Shown: positions 1 to 8,455, numbered from the stretch's first letter. The stretch is DNA of 17,661 nucleotides from a bacterium (GCA_021791295.1 JAJYWW010000195.1:1-17661), one strand, 5' to 3'. A program made the numbers and translations. The notes: generated by a model not told the origin, from the sequence alone.

Positions 1-110
1 TTTAAAGCGGTGATTACCGCATTGATTGCCGCCGTAAGGGCTTTTTCGCTGTCGGCTTTAGTAAGCTTTGACGATTTTGCGATTGCATCTACTAATTCTG
101 CTTTTGTCAT
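1..110 (-). CDS. HU-family DNA-binding protein, N-terminal part (runs off the window)
   Basis: The reverse strand from ATG at 108-110 reads MTKAELVDAIAKSSKLTK and continues to about residue 36, where the window ends. This is the start of the HU/IHF fold: the first helix (MTKAELVDAIA) and the second helix (KADSEKALTAAINAVITAL) are typical of HU. HU proteins are small (about 90 residues) histone-like dimers that bend and compact DNA. An AAAGGAGG ribosome-binding site stands 7-8 bases upstream of the ATG, which supports this start. A separate promoter at 210-238 serves it. It lies downstream of clpX on the same strand, as hupB follows tig-clpP-clpX-lon in Escherichia coli, but lon is not present between them. 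The DNA-binding arm is outside the window, so HU cannot be separated from IHF with full certainty. Confidence 0.9.
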   Translation of the reverse strand, partial: MTKAELVDAIAKSSKLTKADSEKALTAAINAVITAL

Positions 111-209
111 ACCAACTTCCTCCTTTCGTTTTAAGGGTTTAGATTTTTTAATTTAGTTAAGCGCCTTTTAAAATATACGTTTTTAGACGCTTCATTAAAG
201 CATATATAA

Positions 210-238
210 TATATATATGTTTTTTAACCGTATGTCAA
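210..238 (-). promoter_or_regulatory. Sigma-70-type promoter for the HU gene
   Basis: On the reverse strand a perfect -35 box TTGACA (233-238) is followed by a 17-base spacer and a -10 box TATATA (210-215). Transcription would begin near 203, giving a leader of about 93 bases before the HU start codon at 110. The -10 sits in a run of TA repeats (about 201-219), so its exact register is uncertain, but the -35 and spacing are good. This separates the HU gene from clpX transcriptionally. Confidence 0.6.
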
Positions 239-280
239 CAAAAAAATGCATAATTTAATAAGATTTTTTTGTATTTAAAT

Positions 281-1666
281 CTATTCTCCCCTTGAACTGC
301 CCGAACCGGCGGCATATTCCGTCTCGTAAAGAAGGATAGGCTGTCCGCCGTTAATTATTACATCGTCGTTTATAACGCATTCTTTAATAGTCGGATCAGT
401 CGGTATTTCATACATAACGTCCAGCATTATGGATTCCAGTATAGTCCTCAGTCCTCTAGCGCCGGAACCGTGTTTTATAGCTTTTTTTGTAATTTCTTTA
501 ATTGCGGAGTCGGTAAATCTCAAGTTTACGTTTTCAAGCTCAAACAGTTTTTGATACTGTTTTATTAATGCATTTTTAGGTTTGGTTAAAATTTCGACTA
601 AGGCTTTTTCGTCTAATTCCTCAAGCGTCGCAACCACCGGCAGTCTTCCAATGAATTCGGGAATTAAACCGTATTTCAATAAGTCTTTAGTTTCCGTCTG
701 TTTCATTATTTCGTATGGATTTGACGCTTTATCCGAACCCGCCGCGGCGTTAAAACCGATAGGCTGTTTATGTATTCTTTTTTCTATAATTTTTTCCAGT
801 CCGTTAAATGCGCCTCCGCAAATAAAAAGAATATTGCTTGTATCTAATCTTATGAATTCCTGGTGAGGATGTTTTCTGCCGCCTTTTGGCGGAACGTTTG
901 CGACGGTTCCTTCGATAATTTTTAAAAGAGCCTGCTGGACCCCTTCACCCGAAACGTCTCTCGTTATTGAAACGTTATCCGTTTTCTTTGCTATTTTATC
1001 TATTTCGTCTATGTATATTATGCCTTTCTGCGCTTTTTCAACATCGTATTCCGCATTCTGCAAAAGCGAAAGCAAAATGCTTTCTACGTCTTCCCCGACG
1101 TAGCCGGCTTCGGTAAGCGTCGTGGCGTCTGCAATGGCGAACGGAAGGTCCAGCATGCGCGCCAGGGTCTGGGCAAGCAGGGTCTTTCCGCTTCCTGTAG
1201 GCCCGATTATGAGAATATTGCTCTTCTGCATTTCGACGTCCCCGATACCGCTTTTATCGTTAACGCCGCGCAAAACGTCTTCGCTCTTTGCGCTTTTGAT
1301 GAATTTGCCCTGATTAGGTTTATCGTTTTTTTTAAACGAAAGATTATGTTCCAAACGTTTATAGTGGTTATAAACGGCAACGGAAAGAACTTTTTTCGCT
1401 CTTTCCTGTCCTATAACGTACTGATCCAGAAAAGCTTTTATTTCCGCAGGTTTATAGAGATAATTTTCTACCTTTACCTCTGCGGGAACAGGCTGAACTT
1501 CATCGGATATTATATCGTTGCAGAGGCTTATACATTCGTCGCATATATATACCGAAGGTCCGGCAACGAGCTTCCTTACCTCGTCCTGCGATTTTCCGCA
1601 GAAAGAACAGTAAAGTTCTCTTTCGTAACCGTCGTCGTTGTTATTTCCGTTATTTTTTTTAGCCAT
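281..1666 (-). CDS. clpX: ATP-dependent Clp protease ATP-binding subunit ClpX
   Basis: ClpX is the hexameric AAA+ unfoldase that recognises tagged proteins and threads them into the ClpP chamber in the cytoplasm. The N-terminal zinc-binding domain has C20, C23, C42 and C45. The AAA+ module shows Walker A GPTGSGKT (155-162), pore loop GYVG (188-191), Walker B with D220 and E221, the RKH loop (264-266), the IGF ClpP-docking loop (303-305) and a sensor-2 GARGLR motif. All functional motifs are intact. At 461 residues it is longer than the usual roughly 420; about 30 extra residues (roughly 108-143, rich in K, S, D and G) lie between YNHYKRL and Walker A, where E. coli ClpX has a short linker. 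It follows clpP by 32 bases and is presumably co-transcribed with it. A GAGG ribosome-binding site precedes the ATG. I see no convincing hairpin terminator after the stop codon. Confidence 0.98.
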   Translation of the reverse strand: MAKKNNGNNNDDGYERELYCSFCGKSQDEVRKLVAGPSVYICDECISLCNDIISDEVQPVPAEVKVENYLYKPAEIKAFLDQYVIGQERAKKVLSVAVYNHYKRLEHNLSFKKNDKPNQGKFIKSAKSEDVLRGVNDKSGIGDVEMQKSNILIIGPTGSGKTLLAQTLARMLDLPFAIADATTLTEAGYVGEDVESILLSLLQNAEYDVEKAQKGIIYIDEIDKIAKKTDNVSITRDVSGEGVQQALLKIIEGTVANVPPKGGRKHPHQEFIRLDTSNILFICGGAFNGLEKIIEKRIHKQPIGFNAAAGSDKASNPYEIMKQTETKDLLKYGLIPEFIGRLPVVATLEELDEKALVEILTKPKNALIKQYQKLFELENVNLRFTDSAIKEITKKAIKHGSGARGLRTILESIMLDVMYEIPTDPTIKECVINDDVIINGGQPILLYETEYAAGSGSSRGE

Positions 1667-1698
1667 TTTTATTATCCTCGGTATTATTCAGTATTATA

Positions 1699-2304
1699 TT
1701 AAATCTTTTTTACTTCTTTAATCTCTTTTTTTTCTACTACTTTATCTATAATGCCGTATTCTACAGATTGAGTTCCGCTCATAAAAAAGTCTCTTTCGGT
1801 ATCTTCCCTGATTTTATCGATATTTTGCCCCGTATGTCCGGCAAGTATCTGATTTAATTCTTCGCGCATCCTTAAAATCTCCCTTGCCTGAATATCGATA
1901 TCCGTAGCCTGACCCTGAAAACCGCCGAGCGGCTGATGTATCATAATTCTGGAATGAGGCAGGGCAAATCTTTTTCCTTTGGCTCCCGCCGCAAGAAGAA
2001 CGGCTCCCATGCTTGCCGCCTGTCCCATGCACAAAGTAGATACGTCCGGCTTAATGTACTGTATGGTATCGTAAATAGCAAGTCCGGCGGTTATAACGCC
2101 TCCGGGGGAATTTATATATATGTTTATGTCTTTTTCGGGGTCTTCGGATTCTAAAAACAACAGCTGAGCAATTACGAGATTTGCAAAGGTATCGTCGATA
2201 GCCTCTCCTATGAATATAATTCTGTCTTTCAAAAGGCGCGAATATATATCGTAAGACCTTTCGCCCCTGTGGGTCTGTTCAACTACTATAGGTACAAGCG
2301 ACAT
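1699..2304 (-). CDS. clpP: ATP-dependent Clp protease proteolytic subunit ClpP
   Basis: ClpP is the tetradecameric serine peptidase that degrades proteins delivered by ClpX. The complete catalytic triad is visible: S98 in GQAASMGA, H123 in [10 protein letters not shown] and D172 in DTERDFFM. The oxyanion-hole motif NSPGG (65-69) is also present. The length of 201 residues is normal. The N-terminus is [25 protein letters not shown], in which PIVVEQT is the conserved start of the mature protein, so any propeptide is very short. It lies 16 bases after tig and 32 bases before clpX on the same strand, the classic tig-clpP-clpX cluster, which supports co-expression of folding and degradation machinery. 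Confidence 0.98.
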   Translation of the reverse strand: MSLVPIVVEQTHRGERSYDIYSRLLKDRIIFIGEAIDDTFANLVIAQLLFLESEDPEKDINIYINSPGGVITAGLAIYDTIQYIKPDVSTLCMGQAASMGAVLLAAGAKGKRFALPHSRIMIHQPLGGFQGQATDIDIQAREILRMREELNQILAGHTGQNIDKIREDTERDFFMSGTQSVEYGIIDKVVEKKEIKEVKKI

Positions 2305-2320
2305 TTTATTTTTATTCTCC

Positions 2321-3556
2321 TTAAATATATTCTACTTTATTTTGAGCAAGAAAATCGAAAGTTTTGTCTTCCAAAAGCGCGTGTTTAAGATTTTCCTGAG
2401 CTTCCGGCGACGAATAAAAACCTTTGACTTCGTCTTCTTTCATATTCGATATTAATGCGGTGTTTTTATAAAAATCTTCTAAATCCGCATCCGCTACGGT
2501 TATATTTTCCTGCTTTTCGACGGCGGACAGCAAAAGATACAGCGCTATATCGCGTTTTGCCATTATTTTTAAAATTCCCATATATTCTTCGGACTTGCCG
2601 TCTATATTTTTATATTTACCCTGCTTTTTCATCTCTTCCAGTCTTGATTTTGCATCTTCTTCTACTATGCTTTCCGGAAGTTCGACGGGGTTAAGTTTGA
2701 TCAATTCTTCGGAAATAGAAGCTCTCAGCGCATCTTTATATCTTTTTTCTTCGTATTCGTTAAGGCTCTTTTCTACGTATTTTTTAAATTCTCCGACATC
2801 TTTAAAATCTCCGAAATTTTTTATAGTTTCTTCGTTAAGTTCAGGCAGTATTTTCCTGTCGATTTCCCTAACGAAACCTTTTACCGTAACTTTTCTTTCT
2901 TTATCGTCGTATTCGAATGCGTCTCCTTTTTTCTTGCCTATGAATGCAGATTCAAAAGATTTGTCTATTATGCTTGAGTTTAAACTTATAGTATAATCCT
3001 TTGCGCTGTCTATTTCTTTTCCGTTTTCGTCTATAGTGATATAGTCTATCTTTGCAAAATATTTCCCGTCCGCGTCTATAACCGCCGAATCGTCAAGCTT
3101 TTCCTGGTCGGCAAGCCTTTCTAAAAGAAAGCTTATTTCTTCTTCAATTATTTTATCGGTAATTTCTCTTTTGTCTATTTTTTTTATTTTTAAGTCTAAA
3201 TTTAAATCTTTAACTTCCGGCATTACGTCAAAAGATATGGAATACTCAGTATCGCTCTTTTTTTCCAGCACCGGCGTTCCTATAAGGTATATTCCTTTTT
3301 CGGAAATAATTTTTCTAAAATCCTGATTTAAAATTTCCGCCGCCGCTTCTTCTAAAAGTTCCGCTTCGTAATATTTCTTTATTATAGACATAGGCGCCTT
3401 GCCCGGTCTAAAACCTTTTATATTGGCTTTCTTAGCCGCTTCGGATAATTTTTTCTGCAGAAGTTCCTGCGTCCTGTTTTCGTCCAATTTTAAAGTAACG
3501 CTTTTTTTCACCGACGTTTCGTCTATTATAGCAATTTCGTTCGACGCATTATCCAT
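2321..3556 (-). CDS. tig: Trigger factor (ribosome-associated chaperone)
   Basis: Trigger factor docks at the ribosomal exit tunnel and shields nascent chains; its middle domain has an FKBP-like prolyl isomerase fold. The ribosome-binding signature GFRPGKAP is at residues 48-55. The FKBP-like segment covers roughly 155-235 ([18 protein letters not shown] onward), and a long helical C-terminal arm follows. At 411 residues it is a little shorter than E. coli trigger factor (432). It leads the tig-clpP-clpX cluster and has a candidate promoter at 3606-3634. The best ribosome-binding site, AGGAG, is 13 bases from the ATG, longer than usual. The chosen ATG still fits the family, because the protein begins just before the first conserved beta strand. 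Confidence 0.95.
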   Translation of the reverse strand: MDNASNEIAIIDETSVKKSVTLKLDENRTQELLQKKLSEAAKKANIKGFRPGKAPMSIIKKYYEAELLEEAAAEILNQDFRKIISEKGIYLIGTPVLEKKSDTEYSISFDVMPEVKDLNLDLKIKKIDKREITDKIIEEEISFLLERLADQEKLDDSAVIDADGKYFAKIDYITIDENGKEIDSAKDYTISLNSSIIDKSFESAFIGKKKGDAFEYDDKERKVTVKGFVREIDRKILPELNEETIKNFGDFKDVGEFKKYVEKSLNEYEEKRYKDALRASISEELIKLNPVELPESIVEEDAKSRLEEMKKQGKYKNIDGKSEEYMGILKIMAKRDIALYLLLSAVEKQENITVADADLEDFYKNTALISNMKEDEVKGFYSSPEAQENLKHALLEDKTFDFLAQNKVEYI

Positions 3557-3605
3557 AACCTGCGATGTTCTCCTGTTTTAATATTTATATTTTTATTTTT
3601 TATAT

Positions 3606-3634
3606 ATTATATTATATTTATATAAATTTGTCCT
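3606..3634 (-). promoter_or_regulatory. Candidate promoter of tig-clpP-clpX
   Basis: On the reverse strand a consensus -10 TATAAT (3606-3611) is preceded at 17 bases by AGGACA (3629-3634), which matches four of six -35 positions. The predicted start near 3599 leaves a leader of about 43 bases before tig. The 86-base gap between thrS and tig is extremely AT-rich, so a chance -10 match is possible. I see no terminator hairpin in this gap, so read-through from thrS remains possible. Confidence 0.5.
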
Positions 3635-3642
3635 TATTATAT

Positions 3643-5580
3643 TTATCCGACGAATATCGGACGTTTTGAAAGCATATCCGGCAATATAAGTTTTCTGTAA
3701 GGCATTCCTTTTGTTTCGGCTTTAATTTCTTTAATAAAATCGGCTTTATCTATGTTAAAATTCTTTCTTTCTTTATATCTGTTTCTAATCGACAGAACGC
3801 CGCTTTCAGCCTCTTTCTGTCCGACGACCGCTATGTACGGAACCCATTCTTCTTCGGCAAACATTATCTTTTTGCCCAGACTGAAATCCCTGTCGTCGAT
3901 ATCCGTCCTTATATCCGAGCCGCTGATTTCTTCTTTTAATTTAACGGCAATATCGGTAAACTTTTCGGATACCGGTATAATCCTGACCTGAGTAGGGCTT
4001 AACCATAACGGAAAAACCGGAATATCTTTTTTAAGGGCTTCTTCTATTATCAGATACATCCATCTTTCGATAGCCCCGACCGAAGAATGGCATATTATGC
4101 ATCCGGCTTTTTCGCCCGTTTCCGCAGTAAAATTCAAGCCGTATCTTTTTGCGTCTTCAACGTCGAGCTGAACCGTAGAAAGCTGGCAGGAACCGTTTAC
4201 CGAGTCCACGCCTTGAAATTCGTGTTTAAGCGCCCAGTAGTGCTTCATTTTGGATAAAACTTCGATGAGCGCAGGCTTTTTGGAGTATTTTAATAATTCT
4301 ACGATTTTATCTTTATATTTTTCGTAATATTCTTTGACTATTCTAAAAACTACGGCGTATTCTATTCCGGTGCCTTCCGCAAGGTCGGCGTATGTTCTGT
4401 AAAGAGCCTGATATTCGTTGAACCCTTCTTCGAGATTAAGGCAAAAACTGTGTATATCCGGCATAGTGAAGCCTCTCAGCCTTCTTAAACCCGCTAATTC
4501 GCCGCTTTTTTCATACCTGAAACTTTTGGAAATTTCGTAAAATCTTAAAGGGAGGTGTTTATAGCTCATTTTAGTATCTTTAAGCATAGAAAAAAGACCG
4601 AAGTCTCCCGCAAACCTTAATACGAATTCTTTGGAAGGTGCAAATCCGCCGGTTTCCGATTTTTCGTCCGGCACTAAAACAGAATAGTGCCTTTCGTGAA
4701 AGGATTCTCCCTGCCCTTTTATCTCAGGTTTATTCCAGTTGTATATCAGCGGGGTTTCTATTTCCATGCAGTTTAAGCGGTTCAAAGCTATATCTTCCGC
4801 CCAATCGGATAAAAGCTTGAAAAGCAAAGTTCCTTTCGGGTAAAAGCGAAGATGCCCGGAATCGGAATTTTCTTCGTGGTCGGCAATCTCGAGACGCCTC
4901 ATGGCGGAAACCGAAGGCGGCGTTTCTCCTTCTTTTATTTTAAATTCTTCATATGCGATTACCTTTCTGAGCGAAGGAAAATCCTTGAGCGATTTATCGT
5001 CTAAGACGCTTGCGTTTTTTAAATCAATTTTTGTTTCTTTGCCGTCGAAATTTAATATAAAAAATTCGCTTTCAACGTCTTTAACTACGTCTTCCCTTGT
5101 TTTTCTGTTTACGGAAGCCTTAACAGGCATATTTGCCTGCTCTTCTTCGGATAAATAAGTAATGTGCCTCGACGATTCGCTTAACGGATGACCCTTGCAC
5201 GATATTTTAAAGCTCTTATACCATCCGAAAGGCGCTCTGTAAACCGGATAAAAGGCGGCTATTTCGTTTTTTAAAGACTCGAGCGTGGAAACTGCAAGCC
5301 TTGGGTCGGCAAGGCTGTTAGAAAGATGCGCATAAGGATATACTATGATTATGCGCGGTTTTAATTTGTCGGCTATATCTTTGATTTCGGTAAAAGCCTG
5401 TTTGACGATATCTTCGTTGTTTTTCGCGTCTCCTTTTTCTACCGTGCAAAAAACCACTAAAGGATCTTCAAAAAAGTTGCCGGTATCCCTAACGGCAGAT
5501 TTGTCTATTTCTTCGGCAACCGGAGTTTTTCCTGTTAAAGAATAGTTAAAATCGTCGGCATGGATTATTAATAGCTGCAT
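3643..5580 (-). CDS. thrS: Threonyl-tRNA synthetase, archaeal type with archaeal editing domain
   Basis: This enzyme charges tRNA-Thr with threonine. It has no bacterial TGS or N2 editing domain. Residues 1-140 instead match the archaeal ThrRS editing domain (D-aminoacyl-tRNA deacylase fold, removes mischarged Ser): MQLLIIHADDF, VYPYAHLSNSLADP (H85) and APFGWYKSFKISCKGHPL (Y121, K122, H131) followed by E135. The class II catalytic core follows: GHLRFYPKG (242-250), motif 2 around FYEISKSFRYE (347-357), GLRRLRGFTMPDIH (364-377), WALKHEFQ (449-456), QLSTVQLD (466-473) and motif 3 CHSSVGAIER (497-506). The C-terminal anticodon-binding domain starts at PLWLSPTQVRIIPV. D326 sits where a zinc-ligand Cys is expected; H377 and H498 are the likely other two ligands. 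The start follows flxA by 24 bases and has no visible Shine-Dalgarno sequence, but the N-terminus matches the family start exactly. It could be co-transcribed with hdr-flx. The function call is secure; the archaeal assignment rests on recognised motifs. Confidence 0.93.
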   Translation of the reverse strand: MQLLIIHADDFNYSLTGKTPVAEEIDKSAVRDTGNFFEDPLVVFCTVEKGDAKNNEDIVKQAFTEIKDIADKLKPRIIIVYPYAHLSNSLADPRLAVSTLESLKNEIAAFYPVYRAPFGWYKSFKISCKGHPLSESSRHITYLSEEEQANMPVKASVNRKTREDVVKDVESEFFILNFDGKETKIDLKNASVLDDKSLKDFPSLRKVIAYEEFKIKEGETPPSVSAMRRLEIADHEENSDSGHLRFYPKGTLLFKLLSDWAEDIALNRLNCMEIETPLIYNWNKPEIKGQGESFHERHYSVLVPDEKSETGGFAPSKEFVLRFAGDFGLFSMLKDTKMSYKHLPLRFYEISKSFRYEKSGELAGLRRLRGFTMPDIHSFCLNLEEGFNEYQALYRTYADLAEGTGIEYAVVFRIVKEYYEKYKDKIVELLKYSKKPALIEVLSKMKHYWALKHEFQGVDSVNGSCQLSTVQLDVEDAKRYGLNFTAETGEKAGCIICHSSVGAIERWMYLIIEEALKKDIPVFPLWLSPTQVRIIPVSEKFTDIAVKLKEEISGSDIRTDIDDRDFSLGKKIMFAEEEWVPYIAVVGQKEAESGVLSIRNRYKERKNFNIDKADFIKEIKAETKGMPYRKLILPDMLSKRPIFVG

Positions 5581-5604
5581 AAATTATAGTTTCAGTCGTT
5601 AGAA

Positions 5605-6429
5605 TTAAAAATCGTTCGGCAGGCTTTCAAGCTCTTTTGCCGTAAACACCGGACCGTCTTTGCATACGTAAACGCTGCCTACGTTGCATCTTCCGCATTT
5701 TCCGAGTCCGCATTTCATTCTGTTTTCAAGAGTAGTTATTATATTTTCTTTACCGAAACCCATTTTTTCTTCAAGAGTTTTTAAAGCAAACTTAATCATT
5801 ATAGGAGGTCCGCAGACTACCGCTATGCTGTTTTCTCCCTTAAGAGGAAGCTGTTCCAGAATGGTAGGAACGAAGCCGACTTTTCCTTTCCAGTCTGGAG
5901 TTTCTCCGCCCGGATCTACGGTTACTACAAATTCCGTATCTTTATGATTTCTCCATTCGTCAAAAATATTTTTATACAAAAGATCGCCCACGGTTCTCGC
6001 GCCGTATAGTATAGTAATTTTTCCGTATTTATCGCGCTCGTCGAGACAATATTCCATAATAGACTTAACCGGAGCCATGCCTATGCCGCCGCCGACGAAG
6101 ACTATATCTTTGCCGTGCATTTTCGACGTATCGAAATAGTTTCCGTAAGGACCCCTGAAAGCGATTTTATCTCCTTCGTTTAGTCCGTTTAACCCTGTCG
6201 TAGCCCGTCCGGAAGTCCTAAAGCTGAATTCAAAATATTCTTTTCTTAAAGGAGAAGAAGCAAAACCGAAAGTTGATTCGCCCTCTCCTATCAGCGAAAA
6301 TTCGCCGAACTGACCGGGAAGAAAATCTATGCTTTTTCCGTCAATAGTAAGGCGTATCGTTTTAGTGTCCGCCGTCTCCTGAATAATTTCTTTTATTTCC
6401 GCCAGTTTAGGCAAATAGATATTTTCCAT
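5605..6429 (-). CDS. flxA: FAD/NAD(P)H-binding oxidoreductase subunit FlxA (HydG/AsrB-like)
   Basis: The protein belongs to the ferredoxin-NADP reductase-like family of sulfhydrogenase gamma and anaerobic sulfite reductase B subunits. The FAD domain (about 5-100) has LPGQFGEFSL and FGFASSP. The nucleotide-binding domain (about 105-225) has VFVGGGIGMAP (111-120) and VVCGPPIM. A C-terminal Cys cluster, C240, C245, C248 and C256 in the pattern CGLGKCGRC...C, should bind [2Fe-2S]. Its likely role is to take a pair of electrons from NAD(P)H and pass them to the FlxB/FlxC/FlxD relay and HdrABC. It is the last gene of the hdrCBA-flxDCBA array, 59 bases after flxB, with an AGGAG site 10 bases before its ATG. 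The name follows gene order and content of the Desulfovibrio flx-hdr locus. The subfamily alone would also fit other NAD(P)H-linked complexes. Confidence 0.85.
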   Translation of the reverse strand: MENIYLPKLAEIKEIIQETADTKTIRLTIDGKSIDFLPGQFGEFSLIGEGESTFGFASSPLRKEYFEFSFRTSGRATTGLNGLNEGDKIAFRGPYGNYFDTSKMHGKDIVFVGGGIGMAPVKSIMEYCLDERDKYGKITILYGARTVGDLLYKNIFDEWRNHKDTEFVVTVDPGGETPDWKGKVGFVPTILEQLPLKGENSIAVVCGPPIMIKFALKTLEEKMGFGKENIITTLENRMKCGLGKCGRCNVGSVYVCKDGPVFTAKELESLPNDF

Positions 6430-6488
6430 TAACTATATGCTCCTGCTCTATAATATTAATATTAATTTATATTATTTTAAGTGATTAC

Positions 6489-7511
6489 TTATGCCATTTC
6501 GGCTAAATTTTTCGCAACTTCTTTTATATCTATGTCTTCGGGGCAGTTTCTCGAACATCTGCCGCATCCTACGCATAAATATTTATCGAATTTTTCGCTG
6601 TAAATTTTGAATTTATGCATTAATCTCTGTCTGTATCTGTCGCCCTGCGTAACCCTCGGATTGTGTCCTGAAGTATGAAGAGTGAATATACCGAACTGAC
6701 ATGAATCCCAGTTGCGGATTCTCCTGCCTTCTTTAAGGTTTCCTTCGTCCTGAATATCGAAACAGTGGCATGTCGGACATGTATAAGTGCAGACTCCGCA
6801 GCCTATACACGATAAAAATCTTTCCTGAAAATAGTTATGCTCGAAATTTTTATCTAAAAAACTTTTAGTCTTTTCTATTTCAAAAATCTTTTTCCAATCC
6901 TTATCTGCCGGAACTTTGTCTTTGGCAGTTTCGGTAAATAAATTCGAATAAGCTTTTACAAGGTTTAGACCTTTTTCTCCGGTAACGATAGCAAAATATT
7001 TATCGCCGGATTTTTTAAGAAGAATGTCCGAACCGTAAGAACTTTCCGGAGAAAGCTGCATTTCCGTGCAGAAGCAATAGTTATCCGGTTTTTCGCAGGC
7101 TATTGAAATTATCGTTAAATTTTTAAATCTTTCGTTGAAGAATTCGTCCTTATAATCCCAGTTAAAAACTTTTTCCATTATAGGGCCGGCTCCGGCATCG
7201 CATGGCCTTCCCCCGAAAATAACGCGTTTTTGATTTGCGCCGGTTATATTTTGAAGACCGTCTTTAACTTCGGTATCTACTCCGGAAATTGAATACTCGA
7301 ATAGAGTTTCGGTTTTAGGAAGAAGATATTCCTTATATGACATCTTAGGTAATAAAATATCTAAGTTTGCTTCTTCAAACCTGCTTATTTTTCCGTAAAA
7401 AGTATCGCCGTCTTTATCGGTCGGCGCTATAACTTCGTAATTGTCCGTTATAATCCCGTCAACAAATTTTTTAAGATTTTCCGAGGAAATTTCAAAATAT
7501 TTTTCTTCCAT
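6489..7511 (-). CDS. flxB: 4Fe-4S dicluster protein FlxB (sulfhydrogenase beta / AsrA-like)
   Basis: This is an electron-relay subunit of the sulfhydrogenase-beta/anaerobic sulfite reductase A type. The N-terminal 225 residues form the family's non-ferredoxin domain, with FGGRPCDAGA (99-108) and a Cys group C139, C146, C148. Two [4Fe-4S] motifs follow: C235, C238, C241, C245 (SCIGCGVCTYTCPTCHC, with extra C248 and C250) and C313, C316, C319, C323 (CVGCGRCSRNCPEDIDI). The length of 340 residues is normal. No membrane segment or signal peptide is seen, so it is cytoplasmic. It lies 27 bases after flxC. By position between FlxA and HdrABC it should carry electrons from NAD(P)H-reduced FlxA. The B versus C letter is assigned by gene order (D-C-B-A) and could be swapped. 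Confidence 0.8.
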   Translation of the reverse strand: MEEKYFEISSENLKKFVDGIITDNYEVIAPTDKDGDTFYGKISRFEEANLDILLPKMSYKEYLLPKTETLFEYSISGVDTEVKDGLQNITGANQKRVIFGGRPCDAGAGPIMEKVFNWDYKDEFFNERFKNLTIISIACEKPDNYCFCTEMQLSPESSYGSDILLKKSGDKYFAIVTGEKGLNLVKAYSNLFTETAKDKVPADKDWKKIFEIEKTKSFLDKNFEHNYFQERFLSCIGCGVCTYTCPTCHCFDIQDEGNLKEGRRIRNWDSCQFGIFTLHTSGHNPRVTQGDRYRQRLMHKFKIYSEKFDKYLCVGCGRCSRNCPEDIDIKEVAKNLAEMA

Positions 7512-7538
7512 TATAAACCGTCTCCAATATCTTATTTC

Positions 7539-8444
7539 TTATTTTATAAAGTCGTTGAAATCGTTTTCGCTGAATACGCCGAAAACGGGTTTAGCGTTGA
7601 TATCCAATCCGGACTTGTAGCCAAAAAGATTATATACGTCTCTTGCCATTTTTTCATTTATTAACATTAAAGGAATATTGACGGGACATGCTCTTTCGCA
7701 TTCGCCGCAGCCTATACACCTGCCCGAAAGGTGGTATGCCCTTATAAGATTCCATTGAGAATTTCCTGTTTCTTCGGAATTGGTATCTATCCACTGAGGC
7801 ATATTTTTTTCTACTATGCATCTTGAGCAGAAGCAAAGCGGGCAAGCCTGCCTGCACGCATAACATTTAATGCATTTATCAAACTCTTTTGCCCAGTAAG
7901 CATTTTTTTCTTCGGTACTCATCGCCTCTAATTTTTCTATCTCCGCATAAGGCTTTACGTTTCCCGAAATGCTTAATTCCGGTTCTTCGGTTTCAACGAG
8001 AAAATCGTAAAGAACGGGCGTATGCTCCTGACATACGAGGCATTTATCGTACACCGTAGTTTCCGAAACTTTCGTTTCGCCTTTGTCTGCAAGACTTTGT
8101 TTTATTACGCCGTTGCACTGCAAGCCGATTATTTTTATGTTGTCTCTCGATAATTGATACTCCTGAATTAAGGCGTTGACGGCTTTTTCATCGCATCCTT
8201 TAACAGTTATCCCTATTTTTCCGTATTTTTTGACTTCCTGTTTCTTTAAAAATACTGCAAGGTCTTGAACTGCATTGCTGCTGAAAGTAAGCTTTTCAAC
8301 CTCCTCCGGTTTCGTTATAAAAACGGGTCTAATTCTGTGCGGATTAGAACCTTTTGTATATCCTATTATAAGGTTCACTTCCCCGCTTTCGAGAAGATCT
8401 TTTGCAATTTTTTGCAGTTTTTCGTCTGTTTTTGTGTTTGCCAT
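7539..8444 (-). CDS. flxC: 4Fe-4S dicluster protein FlxC
   Basis: This cytoplasmic iron-sulfur protein resembles the FrhB/FdhB (coenzyme F420 hydrogenase/dehydrogenase beta) group in its N-terminal part: VKGCDEKAVNALIQEYQL at 82-99, LQCNGV at 109-113, and a CxxC at C135/C138. Two ferredoxin motifs follow: C191, C194, C197, C201 and C243, C246, C249, C253 (CIGCGECERACP). The first is continued by C204, C206 and C209 (PLCFCSRC), more cysteines than one cubane needs. It starts 11 bases after flxD, so the two are tightly coupled. Its role is inferred to be electron transfer within the Flx-Hdr complex. No F420-specific feature can be called from sequence alone. Its letter is assigned by gene order. 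Confidence 0.8.
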   Translation of the reverse strand: MANTKTDEKLQKIAKDLLESGEVNLIIGYTKGSNPHRIRPVFITKPEEVEKLTFSSNAVQDLAVFLKKQEVKKYGKIGITVKGCDEKAVNALIQEYQLSRDNIKIIGLQCNGVIKQSLADKGETKVSETTVYDKCLVCQEHTPVLYDFLVETEEPELSISGNVKPYAEIEKLEAMSTEEKNAYWAKEFDKCIKCYACRQACPLCFCSRCIVEKNMPQWIDTNSEETGNSQWNLIRAYHLSGRCIGCGECERACPVNIPLMLINEKMARDVYNLFGYKSGLDINAKPVFGVFSENDFNDFIK

Positions 8445-8455
8445 AAATATATCCT

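Noticed and set aside
201..219. TA-repeat tract as a separate regulatory element
   Set aside because: It is explained as the -10 region of the HU promoter; similar A/T runs occur in several intergenic gaps.
1122..1313. Open frames opposite or overlapping the real genes (for example 1122-1313 and 13528-13968 on the forward strand)
   Set aside because: They lie fully inside clpX, rimO and other well-supported genes, have no recognisable domain and show low-complexity Ser/Phe/Leu-rich translations typical of antisense frames in AT-rich DNA.
6430..6488. Promoter or short gene in the flxB-flxA gap
   Set aside because: Only AT-rich AATATT repeats and a 5-base hairpin at the flxB stop codon; no credible -35/-10 pair and no open frame.
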